A stretch of 64,000 nucleotides of DNA from Verrucomicrobiota bacterium (lineage in GTDB: Bacteria > Verrucomicrobiota > Lentisphaeria > JABSQK01 > JAJFLO01). Both the position numbers and the translations under genes were made by a program. The stretch covers positions 1 to 64,000 of the forward strand of contig JAJFLP010000088.1 of the NCBI GenBank assembly GCA_021772635.1, written 5' to 3'. Shown one piece after another: positions 11,528 through 19,021 of the stretch. Numbering within the stretch: position 1 is the first letter of the stretch; every line of letters begins with the position of its first letter. The notes beneath the pieces were generated by a model. It was not told the origin of the DNA. It saw only the letters and a program-made list of their open reading frames with translations, and ran no database searches.

Positions 11528-11620
11528 TATACCGAACGCCTTAGAGTTTTTGAAAAATCGTTCGACATCTCTTACGTATTTTGTTTGAAGTCATCCGGAA
11601 ATTTTACTGCTTGCAGTATA
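11528..11620 (+). repeat. Modular intergenic repeat R1, short form
   Basis: The left end is TATACCGAACGCCTT, the inner palindrome region is aatcgttcgacatc, and the right end is TTTACTGCTTGCAGTATA. No inserted modules. It ends 20 bp before the EF-hand gene and may contribute to its leader. Confidence 0.8.
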
Positions 11621-11640
11621 ACTGAGAAAGGGAGATACTT

Positions 11641-12345
11641 ATGACAACTATTAGTAATTTGTTAGGGGCAACATTGGTTGTTTTCGCTGTTTTCGCAATT
11701 AACCCAGATCTGTACGCACAGCGTGACCGAAGCCCGTATAGCCCGCCGCGTATGGATAGAAATAACGACGGCCGTATTGATGCTCGAGAATATCGTACAC
11801 ATAGGCGGAGCGAACCGCAACGGATTATACCGATTAATGCGCCTGGCGGAAATCGCGCGGATCTCGACGGCGACGGTTCCGTCTCCGACGAAGAAAGAAA
11901 GTTGAGCCGTATGAACTTGGATGCACGAACGCTCCCCGATAATTCTGGAGATTCAGAGACCGAGTTAAGCGTTGACGCCGACGCAGGCGTAGAGGAAGCG
12001 TTGGAGGAGGTAAAAAAGAAGGATCGACGTAAACCATTGATGGACCGGAACAATGACGGTGTCGTCGAAGAGTGGGAACGCCAGTCTTATCAGTCGCGTC
12101 GCCCAGTTCGTATTGATTCAGGTGACTTCAAAGGTGCGAAAGAGTATGATTCCAACGCCGATAAGCATCTCGATCGGCACGAACGGCAAGAGATGTTCAA
12201 AGATGAACTCCGAAAAATCAAAAACGCCGGTCCACGTGATGCCAATAATAAATTTCTGCGCCAGTTCGATCTTGACGATGATGGCAAAATTGATAGGGAC
12301 GAGTCGGACGCATTGAAGGATGTCATAAATGGAGGGCGGAAGTGA
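11641..12345 (+). CDS. Secreted EF-hand calcium-binding protein
   Basis: A 234-residue protein with a signal peptide (residues 1 to about 27, ending LYAQ). It has at least five EF-hand calcium loops of the form DxDxDG: DRNNDGRIDARE, DLDGDGSVSDEE, DRNNDGVVEEWE, DSNADKHLDRHE and DLDDDGKIDRDE. Spacing is irregular, unlike calmodulin pairs, and resembles short exported EF-hand proteins of environmental bacteria. It probably binds Ca2+ in the periplasm or outside the cell; the partner is unknown. Start ATG has a ribosome site gaaaggga 7 bases upstream. It is transcribed alone, flanked by R1 copies on both sides. Confidence 0.8.
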   Translation: MTTISNLLGATLVVFAVFAINPDLYAQRDRSPYSPPRMDRNNDGRIDAREYRTHRRSEPQRIIPINAPGGNRADLDGDGSVSDEERKLSRMNLDARTLPDNSGDSETELSVDADAGVEEALEEVKKKDRRKPLMDRNNDGVVEEWERQSYQSRRPVRIDSGDFKGAKEYDSNADKHLDRHERQEMFKDELRKIKNAGPRDANNKFLRQFDLDDDGKIDRDESDALKDVINGGRK

Positions 12346-12395
12346 TTAGATTACGTGTCACGTGATGAGTCCCAAGGCTTAAGGTCCGTCAAATA

Positions 12396-12571
12396 TATAC
12401 CGAACGCCTTCGAATTTTTTAACCGGCCATCATGTCTCGCCATAGTCCCGATCTCCCGTAGAATCGGGACGAAGGCGGAAGCCACCTGGGCGACGGCTGT
12501 TCGAAATATCGTTCGATATCCGTTAGGCAATGAATTCAAAGTCGTCCAAAAATTGTACTGCATGCAGTATA
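12396..12571 (+). repeat. Modular intergenic repeat R1 with outer module
   Basis: Begins TATACCGAACGCCTTCGAATT and ends TACTGCATGCAGTATA. It carries a long insert after the TTTTTT of the left arm, containing the inverted pair agtcccgat / atcgggac, and none at the GTCGTC site. Confidence 0.8.
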
Positions 12572-12628
12572 TATGTGCGCAGTCTATCCAAGATAGTAAG
12601 TCAAGGTGCCCATTTAACGAAATCGTTT

Positions 12629-13882
12629 TTACCGAGAGAACAGGTCGCGCGCGACTTTCTTCACATTCTCTATTATTTCTTCTTCACCGTCTATATTGCG
12701 ATTTTGCATCAGAAGTTCACCGTCACAAATTACAGTGTCCACGACGGAGCCGTTGGCGGAGTAAACGGCATCGGATATCAGATTGTGCCCCGGCGATAAT
12801 GTCGGGTCGGTGAGATCAACGAGTATCAGATCCGCGAGCTTTCCTTCTTCAACTGAGCCGCAGTTGAGACCTAATATTTGTGCCCCGTTTCGGGTTGCGC
12901 ATTCAAATATCTCAGTCGCAGGTGCCGCAGTTGGCTCCAGGGTTCTTAGCTTCTCCCCAAGCGCAACGAATTTCATTTCTTCGAATAGATCAAGGTTGTT
13001 ATTGGAGCCTACGCCATCCGTTCCGATTCCAATCGTGATATTCCCGTTTTGAACTTCCGTGAACGGAAACGCACCCGATGCCAGCTTCATGTTCGCGCAC
13101 GGGTTGGTAACAACCTTGACGTTGTACTCTCCGAGAATCTCAATTTCTTTAGCATTCAGCCAAATCGCATGGGCGATTACCAGATTCGGACCGAGAAATC
13201 CAAGTTTTTCCAGATATTCAACCGGTCTGACGCTGTGCTGGTCGATACAATCCTCTACCTCCTTCGCGGTTTCGGACACATGTGTGTGTATCAGTAAATC
13301 ATGAGTATCCGCGAATGCCTTGATCCAACGTAGACTGTCTTCGCTGACAGTGTATATCGCGTGCGGTGCCAAAGTAAATTTGATTCGATTGGATACGGTG
13401 TCCCGTTTTGCGAAAATTGCTTCGCTCATTTCCTGTTGCTCTTGTGCCTTGTCAGTGTCAAACAGATCAATAAATACACCGCCTACAAACGCGCGTATCC
13501 CCATCTCGTCAACGGCCTTCGCGGTCCCGTCCCAATGCCAGTACATATCGTTAAAGCATGTGGTCCCGGATTTAATCATTTCCAGGCACGCGAGCTTGGT
13601 CCCCCAATAAACGTCGGTCTCAGTTAATTTAGCTTCGACAGGCCAGATCTTATTATTCAGCCAGTCGTACAATTCCATATCATCGCCGTAACCTCTGAAT
13701 AACGTCATTGCGGCGTGAGTATGCCCGTTTATTAGCCCCGGTAAAATCGCTTTACCCGATGCGTCGATAATTGTATGACCCGCGGAATCAATATCGGCCG
13801 CGATTTCGGCGATCAGATTTCCGTTAATCAATACATCCGTCGCTGTTCCGTTCAGTTGTCCGTTTTTGATTAGAATTGACAT
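12629..13882 (-). CDS. mtaD: Amidohydrolase, MTA/SAH (5'-deoxyadenosine) deaminase family
   Basis: This cytoplasmic metal-dependent deaminase family hydrolyses the adenine amino group of S-adenosylhomocysteine, methylthioadenosine or 5'-deoxyadenosine. The 417-residue protein has the amidohydrolase metal motif NGHTH (His54, His56), FRGYGDDMELYDWL, APHAIYTVS, IHTHVSET, IAHAIW and GIGTDGVGSNN. These together are characteristic of MtaD-type enzymes. It is followed on the same strand (341 bp further, past the upstream gap) by a phosphorylase of the same salvage pathway. Next to bioA and bioB, a role in clearing 5'-deoxyadenosine from radical-SAM chemistry is plausible, as known for the archaeal homologue DadD. 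Exact substrate preference cannot be read from sequence. Confidence 0.85.
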   Translation of the reverse strand: MSILIKNGQLNGTATDVLINGNLIAEIAADIDSAGHTIIDASGKAILPGLINGHTHAAMTLFRGYGDDMELYDWLNNKIWPVEAKLTETDVYWGTKLACLEMIKSGTTCFNDMYWHWDGTAKAVDEMGIRAFVGGVFIDLFDTDKAQEQQEMSEAIFAKRDTVSNRIKFTLAPHAIYTVSEDSLRWIKAFADTHDLLIHTHVSETAKEVEDCIDQHSVRPVEYLEKLGFLGPNLVIAHAIWLNAKEIEILGEYNVKVVTNPCANMKLASGAFPFTEVQNGNITIGIGTDGVGSNNNLDLFEEMKFVALGEKLRTLEPTAAPATEIFECATRNGAQILGLNCGSVEEGKLADLILVDLTDPTLSPGHNLISDAVYSANGSVVDTVICDGELLMQNRNIDGEEEIIENVKKVARDLFSR

Positions 13883-13889
13883 GTTCTTT

Positions 13890-13926
13890 GGATTGATGAT
13901 TGAATGATTGAATGATTGACGATTGG
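13890..13926. repeat. Short-word tandem repeat (gattgaat)
   Basis: Several units of gattgaat/gattgac lie just upstream of the start codon of the minus-strand deaminase gene. Confidence 0.7.
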
Positions 13927-13950
13927 TAGATTTGTATAATTAATGATAAC

Positions 13951-14114
13951 TATACTGCAAGCAGTACAATTTCGGGTCCGGATTATCCGGGCACTCTCGC
14001 TTATGCGGAGACGACTTTGAATTCATTACCTAAGGGATATCGAATAATATTTTTTAACCGGTGTTCTGCCGGCCAGCAGAACGCCGAGTCGAAAACATGA
14101 AGACGTTCGGTATA
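13951..14114 (-). repeat. Modular intergenic repeat R1 with both modules
   Basis: Inverted copy beginning TATACTGCAAGCAGTAC and ending TTCGGTATA. It contains the inner module (gtccggattatccggg, then cttatgcggaga) at the GTCGTC site and the outer module with the hairpin gttctgccggccagcagaac. Confidence 0.8.
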
Positions 14115-14151
14115 ACTATCAGTTTCAGTGACTGTAAATGGTTGGAATTTA

Positions 14152-14228
14152 TCACCTATCACGCAACATGTACCACGCACAACACGCAACACGTACCACG
14201 CAACACGTACCACGCAACACGTATCACC
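14152..14228. repeat. Short-word tandem repeat (acgcaacacgtacc)
   Basis: About five units of a 14-bp word, some shortened. The array runs up to and over the stop codon (14224-14226) of the minus-strand phosphorylase gene. Confidence 0.8.
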
Positions 14229-14919
14229 CTATTCCTTCTATAATAGCCTGAAGAAATGCTTCTACGGTTGCCAGGTTTTCGTCCTGTTTCCGGATGATTT
14301 CTTTGATCGACAACGGTTCATCGATGATCCCGTTTGCGTAATTGTCCACCATGCATATCGACGCGTACTTGAGATCAAGCTCTTTTGCGAGGATCGCTTC
14401 CTTTGCCATTGTCATACCGACGACATCGCCGATTTGACTGGCAAACCTGATTTCCGCTGGTGTTTCCAGAATCGGGCCCTGCACCTGGAAATACACGCCT
14501 TTCGTGATCACGTCTAATTTTCGCTGCCTGGCAATCTCAACGATAAACTCTCGAAGCCCTTTATCTAATCCTGGAACCGTGAATTTGAGCTCGGTCTCGA
14601 AGAATGTGGGGATATTAAAAAGATTAAAATAATCGTCCGGGACTAACAGGCTTCCAGGTAAAATCTCTTTTTTCAGTGAGCCGGTAGAGTTTATCGAGAT
14701 AATGTCGGAGACGTTGCTGTCACGTATCGCCGCGATGTTCGCTTTGTAGTTGATCGCGTGAGGTGGCGTATCGCCATTGATCCCGTGGCGCTGTACGAAA
14801 ATAAAACGCGGGTGTTTGTATGCGGTTACCTGACCGTATTTCGATTCGATTAATTCGCGTTCGAGGTCATTAAATAACGATGACTTTAACAAGCTCGTAC
14901 CGCCGATAATTGCGATCAT
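14224..14919 (-). CDS. Purine nucleoside phosphorylase, MTA/MTI phosphorylase family
   Basis: This family cleaves the glycosidic bond of 5'-methylthioadenosine, 5'-methylthioinosine or related 5'-deoxynucleosides with phosphate. The 231-residue protein starts IAIIGGTSL. It has the QRHG motif followed by PPHAINYKANI, the phosphate/ribose motif NSTGSLKKEILPGSLLVPDD, and the base-site region ETPAEIRF and DVVGMTMAKEA. It is shorter than human MTAP and closer in pattern to short archaeal/bacterial MTIP-type enzymes. Placed beside a deaminase that would produce inosine-type nucleosides, MTI or 5'-deoxyinosine is a reasonable substrate (inference). An R1 copy separates the two genes. Confidence 0.8.
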   Translation of the reverse strand: MIAIIGGTSLLKSSLFNDLERELIESKYGQVTAYKHPRFIFVQRHGINGDTPPHAINYKANIAAIRDSNVSDIISINSTGSLKKEILPGSLLVPDDYFNLFNIPTFFETELKFTVPGLDKGLREFIVEIARQRKLDVITKGVYFQVQGPILETPAEIRFASQIGDVVGMTMAKEAILAKELDLKYASICMVDNYANGIIDEPLSIKEIIRKQDENLATVEAFLQAIIEGIG

Positions 14920-14954
14920 GATTAAACTGACTTTGAATTGGATAATAGGGTGAC

Positions 14955-15063
14955 TATACTGATCGTCTTCGAGTTTTTGACCAGGCGTTCTGCTGGCCAG
15001 CAGAATCCCGGTTAAAAAATTTCGTTCGGAATCTTCTGGGTGGTTATACTGCTTGCAGTTTAT
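14955..15063 (+). repeat. Modular intergenic repeat R1 with outer module
   Basis: Begins TATACTGATCGTCTTCGAG and carries the hairpin gttctgctggccagcagaat. The middle is shortened and the right end reads TATACTGCTTGCAGTTTAT. Confidence 0.75.
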
Positions 15064-15070
15064 TTAGTCG

Positions 15071-15850
15071 TTACCTTGTCAACCAGCCTCCGACAGACTG
15101 GATCGGTCGGGGGGTATCCGTTTTGCTAATCCAGCCGGCGACTGCCAATTTCCCTGCAGAATTATGACGCACGACCGGTAAATCCGTTTCGTGCCGATAA
15201 ACCCCATTTACAATCCGTAAAGAATCTTGTTTGTAACCGACGGCCACGAAGTCGTGCTGCAGTTTTCGTCCTCTGTTCTCCCCGGCCGCGATATCACTCG
15301 TAAGATCGAAGCCCAGTATCGCCAGGTTTAGAATAAGCGCGCTCGGGAGTTTTAACAGCGGGGTAAATTCGATGTCTGCTCGATTTGCTACGATGGTGAT
15401 TTTCAGAGTCCCTATTTGATTGATGTAGTCGGTAGATAGCGGCTGCTTTGTAAACCATCCTCTCCATTCCTCGCCATCGAGCACGAAGCCAGGCGTATAA
15501 ACTCTACCGTTTTCCCACGATTCTGCGTATTTACGCTGTCGATCCGAATACTCTTTTACGGCGAACGGGTCGCGCCAACCGATATAGTCCCAGTAATTGA
15601 CGTGGAATGCGATCGGGATGACCGTCCGCCAAAGCCTGGGATCCTGCTCAAGCTTCCCGAACCACTTTTCCGCTGGCGGGCAACTGCTGCAGCCCTCAGA
15701 TGTATAAAGCTCGAGTAGATGGACCTGTGCGTCCCCGCTGTTGAAGACGAGAGGTGGGCATTCGGCAACGATCTCCTCACTTGCGCCACACAGGCAAGCT
15801 ATGGAGAGATTGAGTAGTATAAAAGGGAGAATTATTAGTTTTGTACACAC
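15071..15850 (-). CDS. Secreted DUF1223 family protein (thioredoxin-like fold)
   Basis: A 259-residue protein with an N-terminal signal sequence (about 23 residues, ending CLCGA). It matches DUF1223 by the pattern VHLLELYTSEGCSSCPPAE near residues 43-62, followed by AFHVNYWDYIGWRDPFA. The family has a thioredoxin-like fold, and the CSSCPP motif sits where a redox-active CxxC would be. Its biochemical role is not established. It is probably periplasmic. It is separated by R1 from the phosphorylase gene transcribed in the same direction, with no functional link visible. Confidence 0.8.
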   Translation of the reverse strand: MCTKLIILPFILLNLSIACLCGASEEIVAECPPLVFNSGDAQVHLLELYTSEGCSSCPPAEKWFGKLEQDPRLWRTVIPIAFHVNYWDYIGWRDPFAVKEYSDRQRKYAESWENGRVYTPGFVLDGEEWRGWFTKQPLSTDYINQIGTLKITIVANRADIEFTPLLKLPSALILNLAILGFDLTSDIAAGENRGRKLQHDFVAVGYKQDSLRIVNGVYRHETDLPVVRHNSAGKLAVAGWISKTDTPRPIQSVGGWLTR

Positions 15851-15855
15851 AGCGA

Positions 15856-15950
15856 GTAAAAGTATACCACAATCATAGAATTATCGACCAAGTATTGTCC
15901 CTTGTGTCCTGTCTGGCTGCGCGCGACATGATGCCGATTAAAAAAACACT
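15856..15950 (+). repeat. Degenerate R1 fragment
   Basis: Starts gtataccacaatc and contains tatcgaccaagtattgtc, then gacatgatgccgattaaaaa. This matches the outer module of the R1 copy at 17151-17350. The right half of R1 is absent. Confidence 0.55.
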
Positions 15951-16063
15951 CCCCGTATTCTCCTGCATTACCGGAATTTTGGCTGCTTGGAGGCAAAAAC
16001 GGTTTTCGATATAAAAATATGCTCGCTTGCTTAAAAACTATGGTATCAGATTGTATGATAATA

Positions 16064-16076
16064 TCAGATAATCTGA
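16064..16076. promoter_or_regulatory. Palindrome upstream of antitoxin gene, candidate operator
   Basis: TCAGATAATCTGA is a perfect palindrome around one central base, 28 bp before the antitoxin start. An AT-rich TATGATAAT (16054-16062) just upstream could be the -10 box. Phd-type antitoxins usually autoregulate through such sites (family knowledge). Confidence 0.45.
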
Positions 16077-16103
16077 ATATTCAGGATAATAAGGGGAATG
16101 AAA

Positions 16104-16367
16104 ATGAAAACGTTGACAGCCACTAACGTCTCTCGAAATTTTAGCCGTGTTCTTGACGAAGTAACACATCGAGGTGAGGAAATAACTATAACGCGTAATA
16201 AACAGCCGGTGGCGAAGCTGGTTCCCGGCGTGCCCCGAATGTCCGCTCTTGAAGCACTTTCCGACATTTATCAAACCATCGATCCAGACGAAGGTAGGGA
16301 GTGGATCGAAGATATAGGCGAGATGAACGATTTGTTAAGCGACGGAATAAAAGACCCATGGGAGTAA
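16104..16367 (+). CDS. Phd/YefM-type antitoxin
   Basis: A protein of 87 residues from this start. It matches the Phd/YefM fold by TLTATNVSRNFSRVLDEV at the N-terminus, then GEEITITRNKQPVAKLVP, the standard DNA-binding/dimer part of these antitoxins. The C-terminal half is acidic, as expected for a toxin-wrapping tail. The first ATG at 16098 lies only 1 base from the ribosome site aagggg, so ATG 16104 is preferred. The partner PIN toxin gene starts inside the last codons but is broken, so this looks like an orphan antitoxin. Confidence 0.75.
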   Translation: MKTLTATNVSRNFSRVLDEVTHRGEEITITRNKQPVAKLVPGVPRMSALEALSDIYQTIDPDEGREWIEDIGEMNDLLSDGIKDPWE

Positions 16368-16507
16368 TCCTCGATACATCTATCTGAATTGAACTTGAAA
16401 GAGGACAAATCGCTTCAGCCGATATCGCACAAATTACGGGTGATGATCCTGTCTTCACGGCACCGCCCGTAATTGCTGAACTGGAATATGGTGGCTATTC
16501 GATTTAA
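16358..16507 (+). pseudogene. PIN-domain (VapC-type) toxin, nonsense-interrupted and truncated
   Basis: Starting at ATG 16358, which overlaps the antitoxin end by 10 bp, the frame reads MGVILDTSI, TGA, then IELERGQIASADIAQ and on to APPVIAELEYGGYSI before TAA. LDTSI(W)IELERG is the classic first catalytic block of PIN-domain toxins, with the TGA standing where Trp or a similar residue is usual. AELEYG matches the second conserved acidic region. The remaining two thirds, with the later Asp residues, are absent. A decayed endoribonuclease toxin is the best reading. Confidence 0.75.
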
Positions 16508-16537
16508 GGTCGGTTCGAAACCTGGACTACTTGACGC

Positions 16538-17128
16538 TTACGTCTCGACGGGTTCAGTATCGAGCGTCGACTGAGATTTCTGCGATTTCCGGATCAGCTT
16601 CGGTGCAACTATAATCACTGCGGTTCCGACGACGGCTACCGCCGCGACTGGGAATAGGACTGCGAGAATTGAGGTAAATACCGCCCCACACGCTTCACCC
16701 GTAGAAACTAGAAAATTTCCGCTGCCTCCGCTTGTTGCTGTCGACATTCCGCGCACCAATACCGTTCCTGCCTGCACCACTCCAGCGGTGCCGCCGCCCG
16801 CAATTAATGCGAGCGTCCATTGTAAGAACGGAGACATATCCTTAATGATCGACGCCGACGCGACAGTTCCCGCAGCGACCGCGACCGGAGTAGCGATCGT
16901 GTCCATAAAATTATCCAGCCACGGGATGTAGTAAATGAGAATTTCGAGGACGGTGGCGGACGCCAACGTGATCAGAGCGGGGTCGGTTGCGATCCACTCG
17001 AACTGCGGGGACAAAACCAGGTGACCGCTGCGTGCCGCGAGGCTCATAATGAGGAACGGAACGAAAACTCTGAATCCACATGCCGCGCTCAAGCAAATTC
17101 CGAGGATAATACTCAATACAGGTTCCAT
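16538..17128 (-). CDS. DUF4126 family integral membrane protein
   Basis: A 196-residue hydrophobic protein with about five membrane-spanning or re-entrant segments. It begins SIILGICLSAACGFRVFVPFL, and RVFVPFL after an AAxG stretch is typical of DUF4126. Later features are YIPWLDNFMDTIATP and a Gly/Ala-rich stretch (AGGGTAGVVQAGTV), then a basic tail. It acts in the inner membrane; function is unknown in the family. It is a single gene flanked by the broken toxin and an R1 copy. Confidence 0.75.
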   Translation of the reverse strand: MEPVLSIILGICLSAACGFRVFVPFLIMSLAARSGHLVLSPQFEWIATDPALITLASATVLEILIYYIPWLDNFMDTIATPVAVAAGTVASASIIKDMSPFLQWTLALIAGGGTAGVVQAGTVLVRGMSTATSGGSGNFLVSTGEACGAVFTSILAVLFPVAAVAVVGTAVIIVAPKLIRKSQKSQSTLDTEPVET

Positions 17129-17150
17129 AGTGAAGCCCCTTAGGGTTATA

Positions 17151-17350
17151 TATACCGAACGTCTTCGAGTTTTCGACCAAGCGTTGTCCGTGTAACTTCC
17201 GCCGTTGCCTAGGTCGGCTAGTGCCTCCGCTGAAGCTATGGCGCTCTCGCGAAAGCGGATGACGCGACATGATGCCGGTTAAAAAATATCGTTCGATATC
17301 TCATGCGTGGTAACTTGAAGTCGTCCAAAAATTGTACTGCTTGCGGTATA
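17151..17350 (+). repeat. Modular intergenic repeat R1 with long outer module
   Basis: Begins TATACCGAACGTCTTCGAG and ends GTACTGCTTGCGGTATA. The outer insert is about 120 bp, ending gacatgatgccggttaaaaa, and there is no module at the GTCGTC site. Confidence 0.8.
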
Positions 17351-17381
17351 ATCAAAATTCTCGACAGATCGATAGGAGTAA

Positions 17382-17795
17382 TTATACGAATTCGGCCTTA
17401 TTCAGTTCGATTTCGGCGATATGGAACAGTTTCCTGTCGGATGTGATAAACGTATCGGCTTTAGATAGAATACCCGATGCCAATTGTATGCAGTCAAGCG
17501 TTTTGATTTGGTGGTTTTGTATGAGTCGCAATGCTTGTTCTTCGAGATCGTCATTCCACACAACTTTAGAATAGTAAATAATGTCACTATCAACTTCCTT
17601 TCGAATTCTGGAAGCCTCTTCAAGCTGAATCGATTTTTCCCTTATTCGTCGTTCGATAGCTGAGTTAATTTCCAGCAAATAAACAGGAGCGACAATGATT
17701 TCCGAGATTCCTTCGAGCAATTGATCGAATAATTCATTCCCCGGCTCAAGGATATATTTTTTCATCATCGAGGAAGTATCGATAAATGCCTTCAA
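17382..17795 (-). CDS. PIN-domain toxin (VapC-like endoribonuclease)
   Basis: A 137-residue PIN protein starting MKAFIDTSSMMKKYI, with the first catalytic Asp at residue 6. VYLLEINSAIERR supplies the second acidic position. LDCIQLAS near residue 100 and FITSDRKL near 118 supply the last two Asp residues. All four acidic positions therefore look intact, so the nuclease should be active. Family members cut tRNA or rRNA when freed from antitoxin. It overlaps the antitoxin gene by 4 bp (ATGA-type overlap), as in typical vapBC operons. Confidence 0.85.
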   Translation of the reverse strand: MKAFIDTSSMMKKYILEPGNELFDQLLEGISEIIVAPVYLLEINSAIERRIREKSIQLEEASRIRKEVDSDIIYYSKVVWNDDLEEQALRLIQNHQIKTLDCIQLASGILSKADTFITSDRKLFHIAEIELNKAEFV

Positions 17796-18025
17796 TGTGA
17801 TTCCTCTCTTCGATTTTTTACGATCGTCTCGGCCATTGATTCGCCCTTGAGATCGATTTTATTTATCTTTCTCTTCCAACCCGGTCGAGAGACGTTTTCG
17901 TTGTGAGGCATAATATCCGCGACAGGGACATTTCGCTCCATTAGGACTACTTTTTTTCCGGCCTTTACCTCTCTTAAATACTTCGATAAATTATGGGAAA
18001 ATTCCCGGATATTAACAGATGTCAT
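17792..18025 (-). CDS. Antitoxin of the PIN toxin (Phd/YefM-like)
   Basis: A 77-residue protein: VNIREFSHNLSKYLREVKAGKK then VVLMERNVPVADIMP is the Phd/YefM-type DNA-binding half. The basic/acidic C-terminal tail should bind the toxin. It lies upstream of and overlaps the PIN toxin. A consensus promoter with a palindrome between -35 and -10 (18063-18091) precedes it, fitting autoregulation by the toxin-antitoxin complex. Confidence 0.85.
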   Translation of the reverse strand: MTSVNIREFSHNLSKYLREVKAGKKVVLMERNVPVADIMPHNENVSRPGWKRKINKIDLKGESMAETIVKNRREESH

Positions 18026-18062
18026 TTTGACTCTCTCTTTATGATTTTAAGTTTATTTGTAT

Positions 18063-18091
18063 AACATATGTACAACATGTTGTTATGTCAA
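18063..18091 (-). promoter_or_regulatory. Promoter/operator of the PIN toxin-antitoxin operon
   Basis: On the minus strand: -35 TTGACA (18086-18091), a 17-bp spacer, and -10 TATGTT (18063-18068). The spacer holds the 12-bp perfect palindrome ACAACATGTTGT (18072-18083), placed to let the antitoxin complex block polymerase. Confidence 0.7.
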
Positions 18092-18259
18092 TATTTTTGT
18101 ATAGATTGCAAGTAAAAGGATTCACGGCGAGAGAAAAGAATATAGTGAAACGGTACTACGTCCGAGAAATACGAATTCGTAGGTACGTACTCAAACTCAC
18201 CAACGCCGCCCTGTGCTGGAATACACGTAAAATGTAAGGGAATTTAAGACACAGGACAA

Positions 18260-19015
18260 ATGTCTTTTGACGTGGCAATGCGGATACACAGGGAGCTAAA
18301 TAAATTCGTCGAAAGGGAAAACCGTGATCGGCAGTACTATATAAAATGAAACGATTCTCGGTCGGTAAAGGACTTGGTCGAGTCGGAGGGCGTTCCTGAT
18401 ACTGAGATTGGTCGTATTCTTGTCAATGATCGATCCGTTGATTTAGAATTTTGCTTGCGTGATACATATAGAATCGATATTCACCTCGTTTCAGAAGCTG
18501 TCGACATTCGTTCAGTTTTCCACTTCGGACGTGCACTGGTCCACGACGTCCGATTTATCGCCGACGTGAACCTCGGAAAGCTTTCAAGGAATCTTAGTTT
18601 GCTCGGACTCGACTGCCAGTATTCCAATGTTTACAATGACGCAGAGCTCGCCGAGATCACTTCAATGGAGGAGCGAATTCTTGTAACGCGGGATCGCGGG
18701 TTATTGAAGCGCGCCGACGTGGCCCACTGTATTTTTATTCATTCTACCCAGCCTGCGGAACAGGCACGAGAAGTAGTTAAACGAATCGACGGTCGAGAAT
18801 CCGTCGAGCCGTTTTCGCGGTGCCTGAGCTGTACTGGGCTTTTAGAAATCGTAGAGAAACCCTCCATCCGCAATCTAGTTCCGGCCGATATGTACGCGAA
18901 TATCCACAAATATAGCCGGTGCCAGGTGTGCTCGAAAATTTATTGGAAAGGTGCGCACTGGGAGAAACTGAAAAGCATTGTCCGAGACATTACCGGGAAG
19001 TCATATTTTACGTAA
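18260..19015 (+). CDS. Mut7-C RNase-domain protein with N-terminal ubiquitin-like domain, interrupted by an in-frame TGA
   Basis: The intact part (from TTG 18374, 213 residues) has the tail of the ubiquitin-like domain (VPDTEIGRILVNDRS). The PIN-like Mut7-C nuclease domain follows (FIADVNLGKLSRNLSLLGLD, then ILVTRDRGLL), and then a four-Cys zinc ribbon (CLSC ... CQVC). The same frame upstream from ATG 18260 (site agga) encodes the missing start of the ubiquitin-like domain (MRIHRELNKFVER). It reaches SRSVKDLVESEGVP after one TGA at 18347-18349. The gene is therefore either a nonsense mutant, contains a base error, or restarts downstream. The full length would be about 250 residues, normal for the family. 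Confidence 0.75.
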
Positions 19016-19021
19016 CGAGCT

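Noticed and set aside
10261-14228. CRISPR array
   Set aside because: The tandem words are 7-14 bp with no spacers between them, and no cas genes are present.
16385-18349. TGA reassigned as a sense codon
   Set aside because: holA, bioD, bioF, the EF-hand gene and the phosphorylase gene all end with TGA at the expected family length, so two interrupted genes are better explained by mutation or sequence error.
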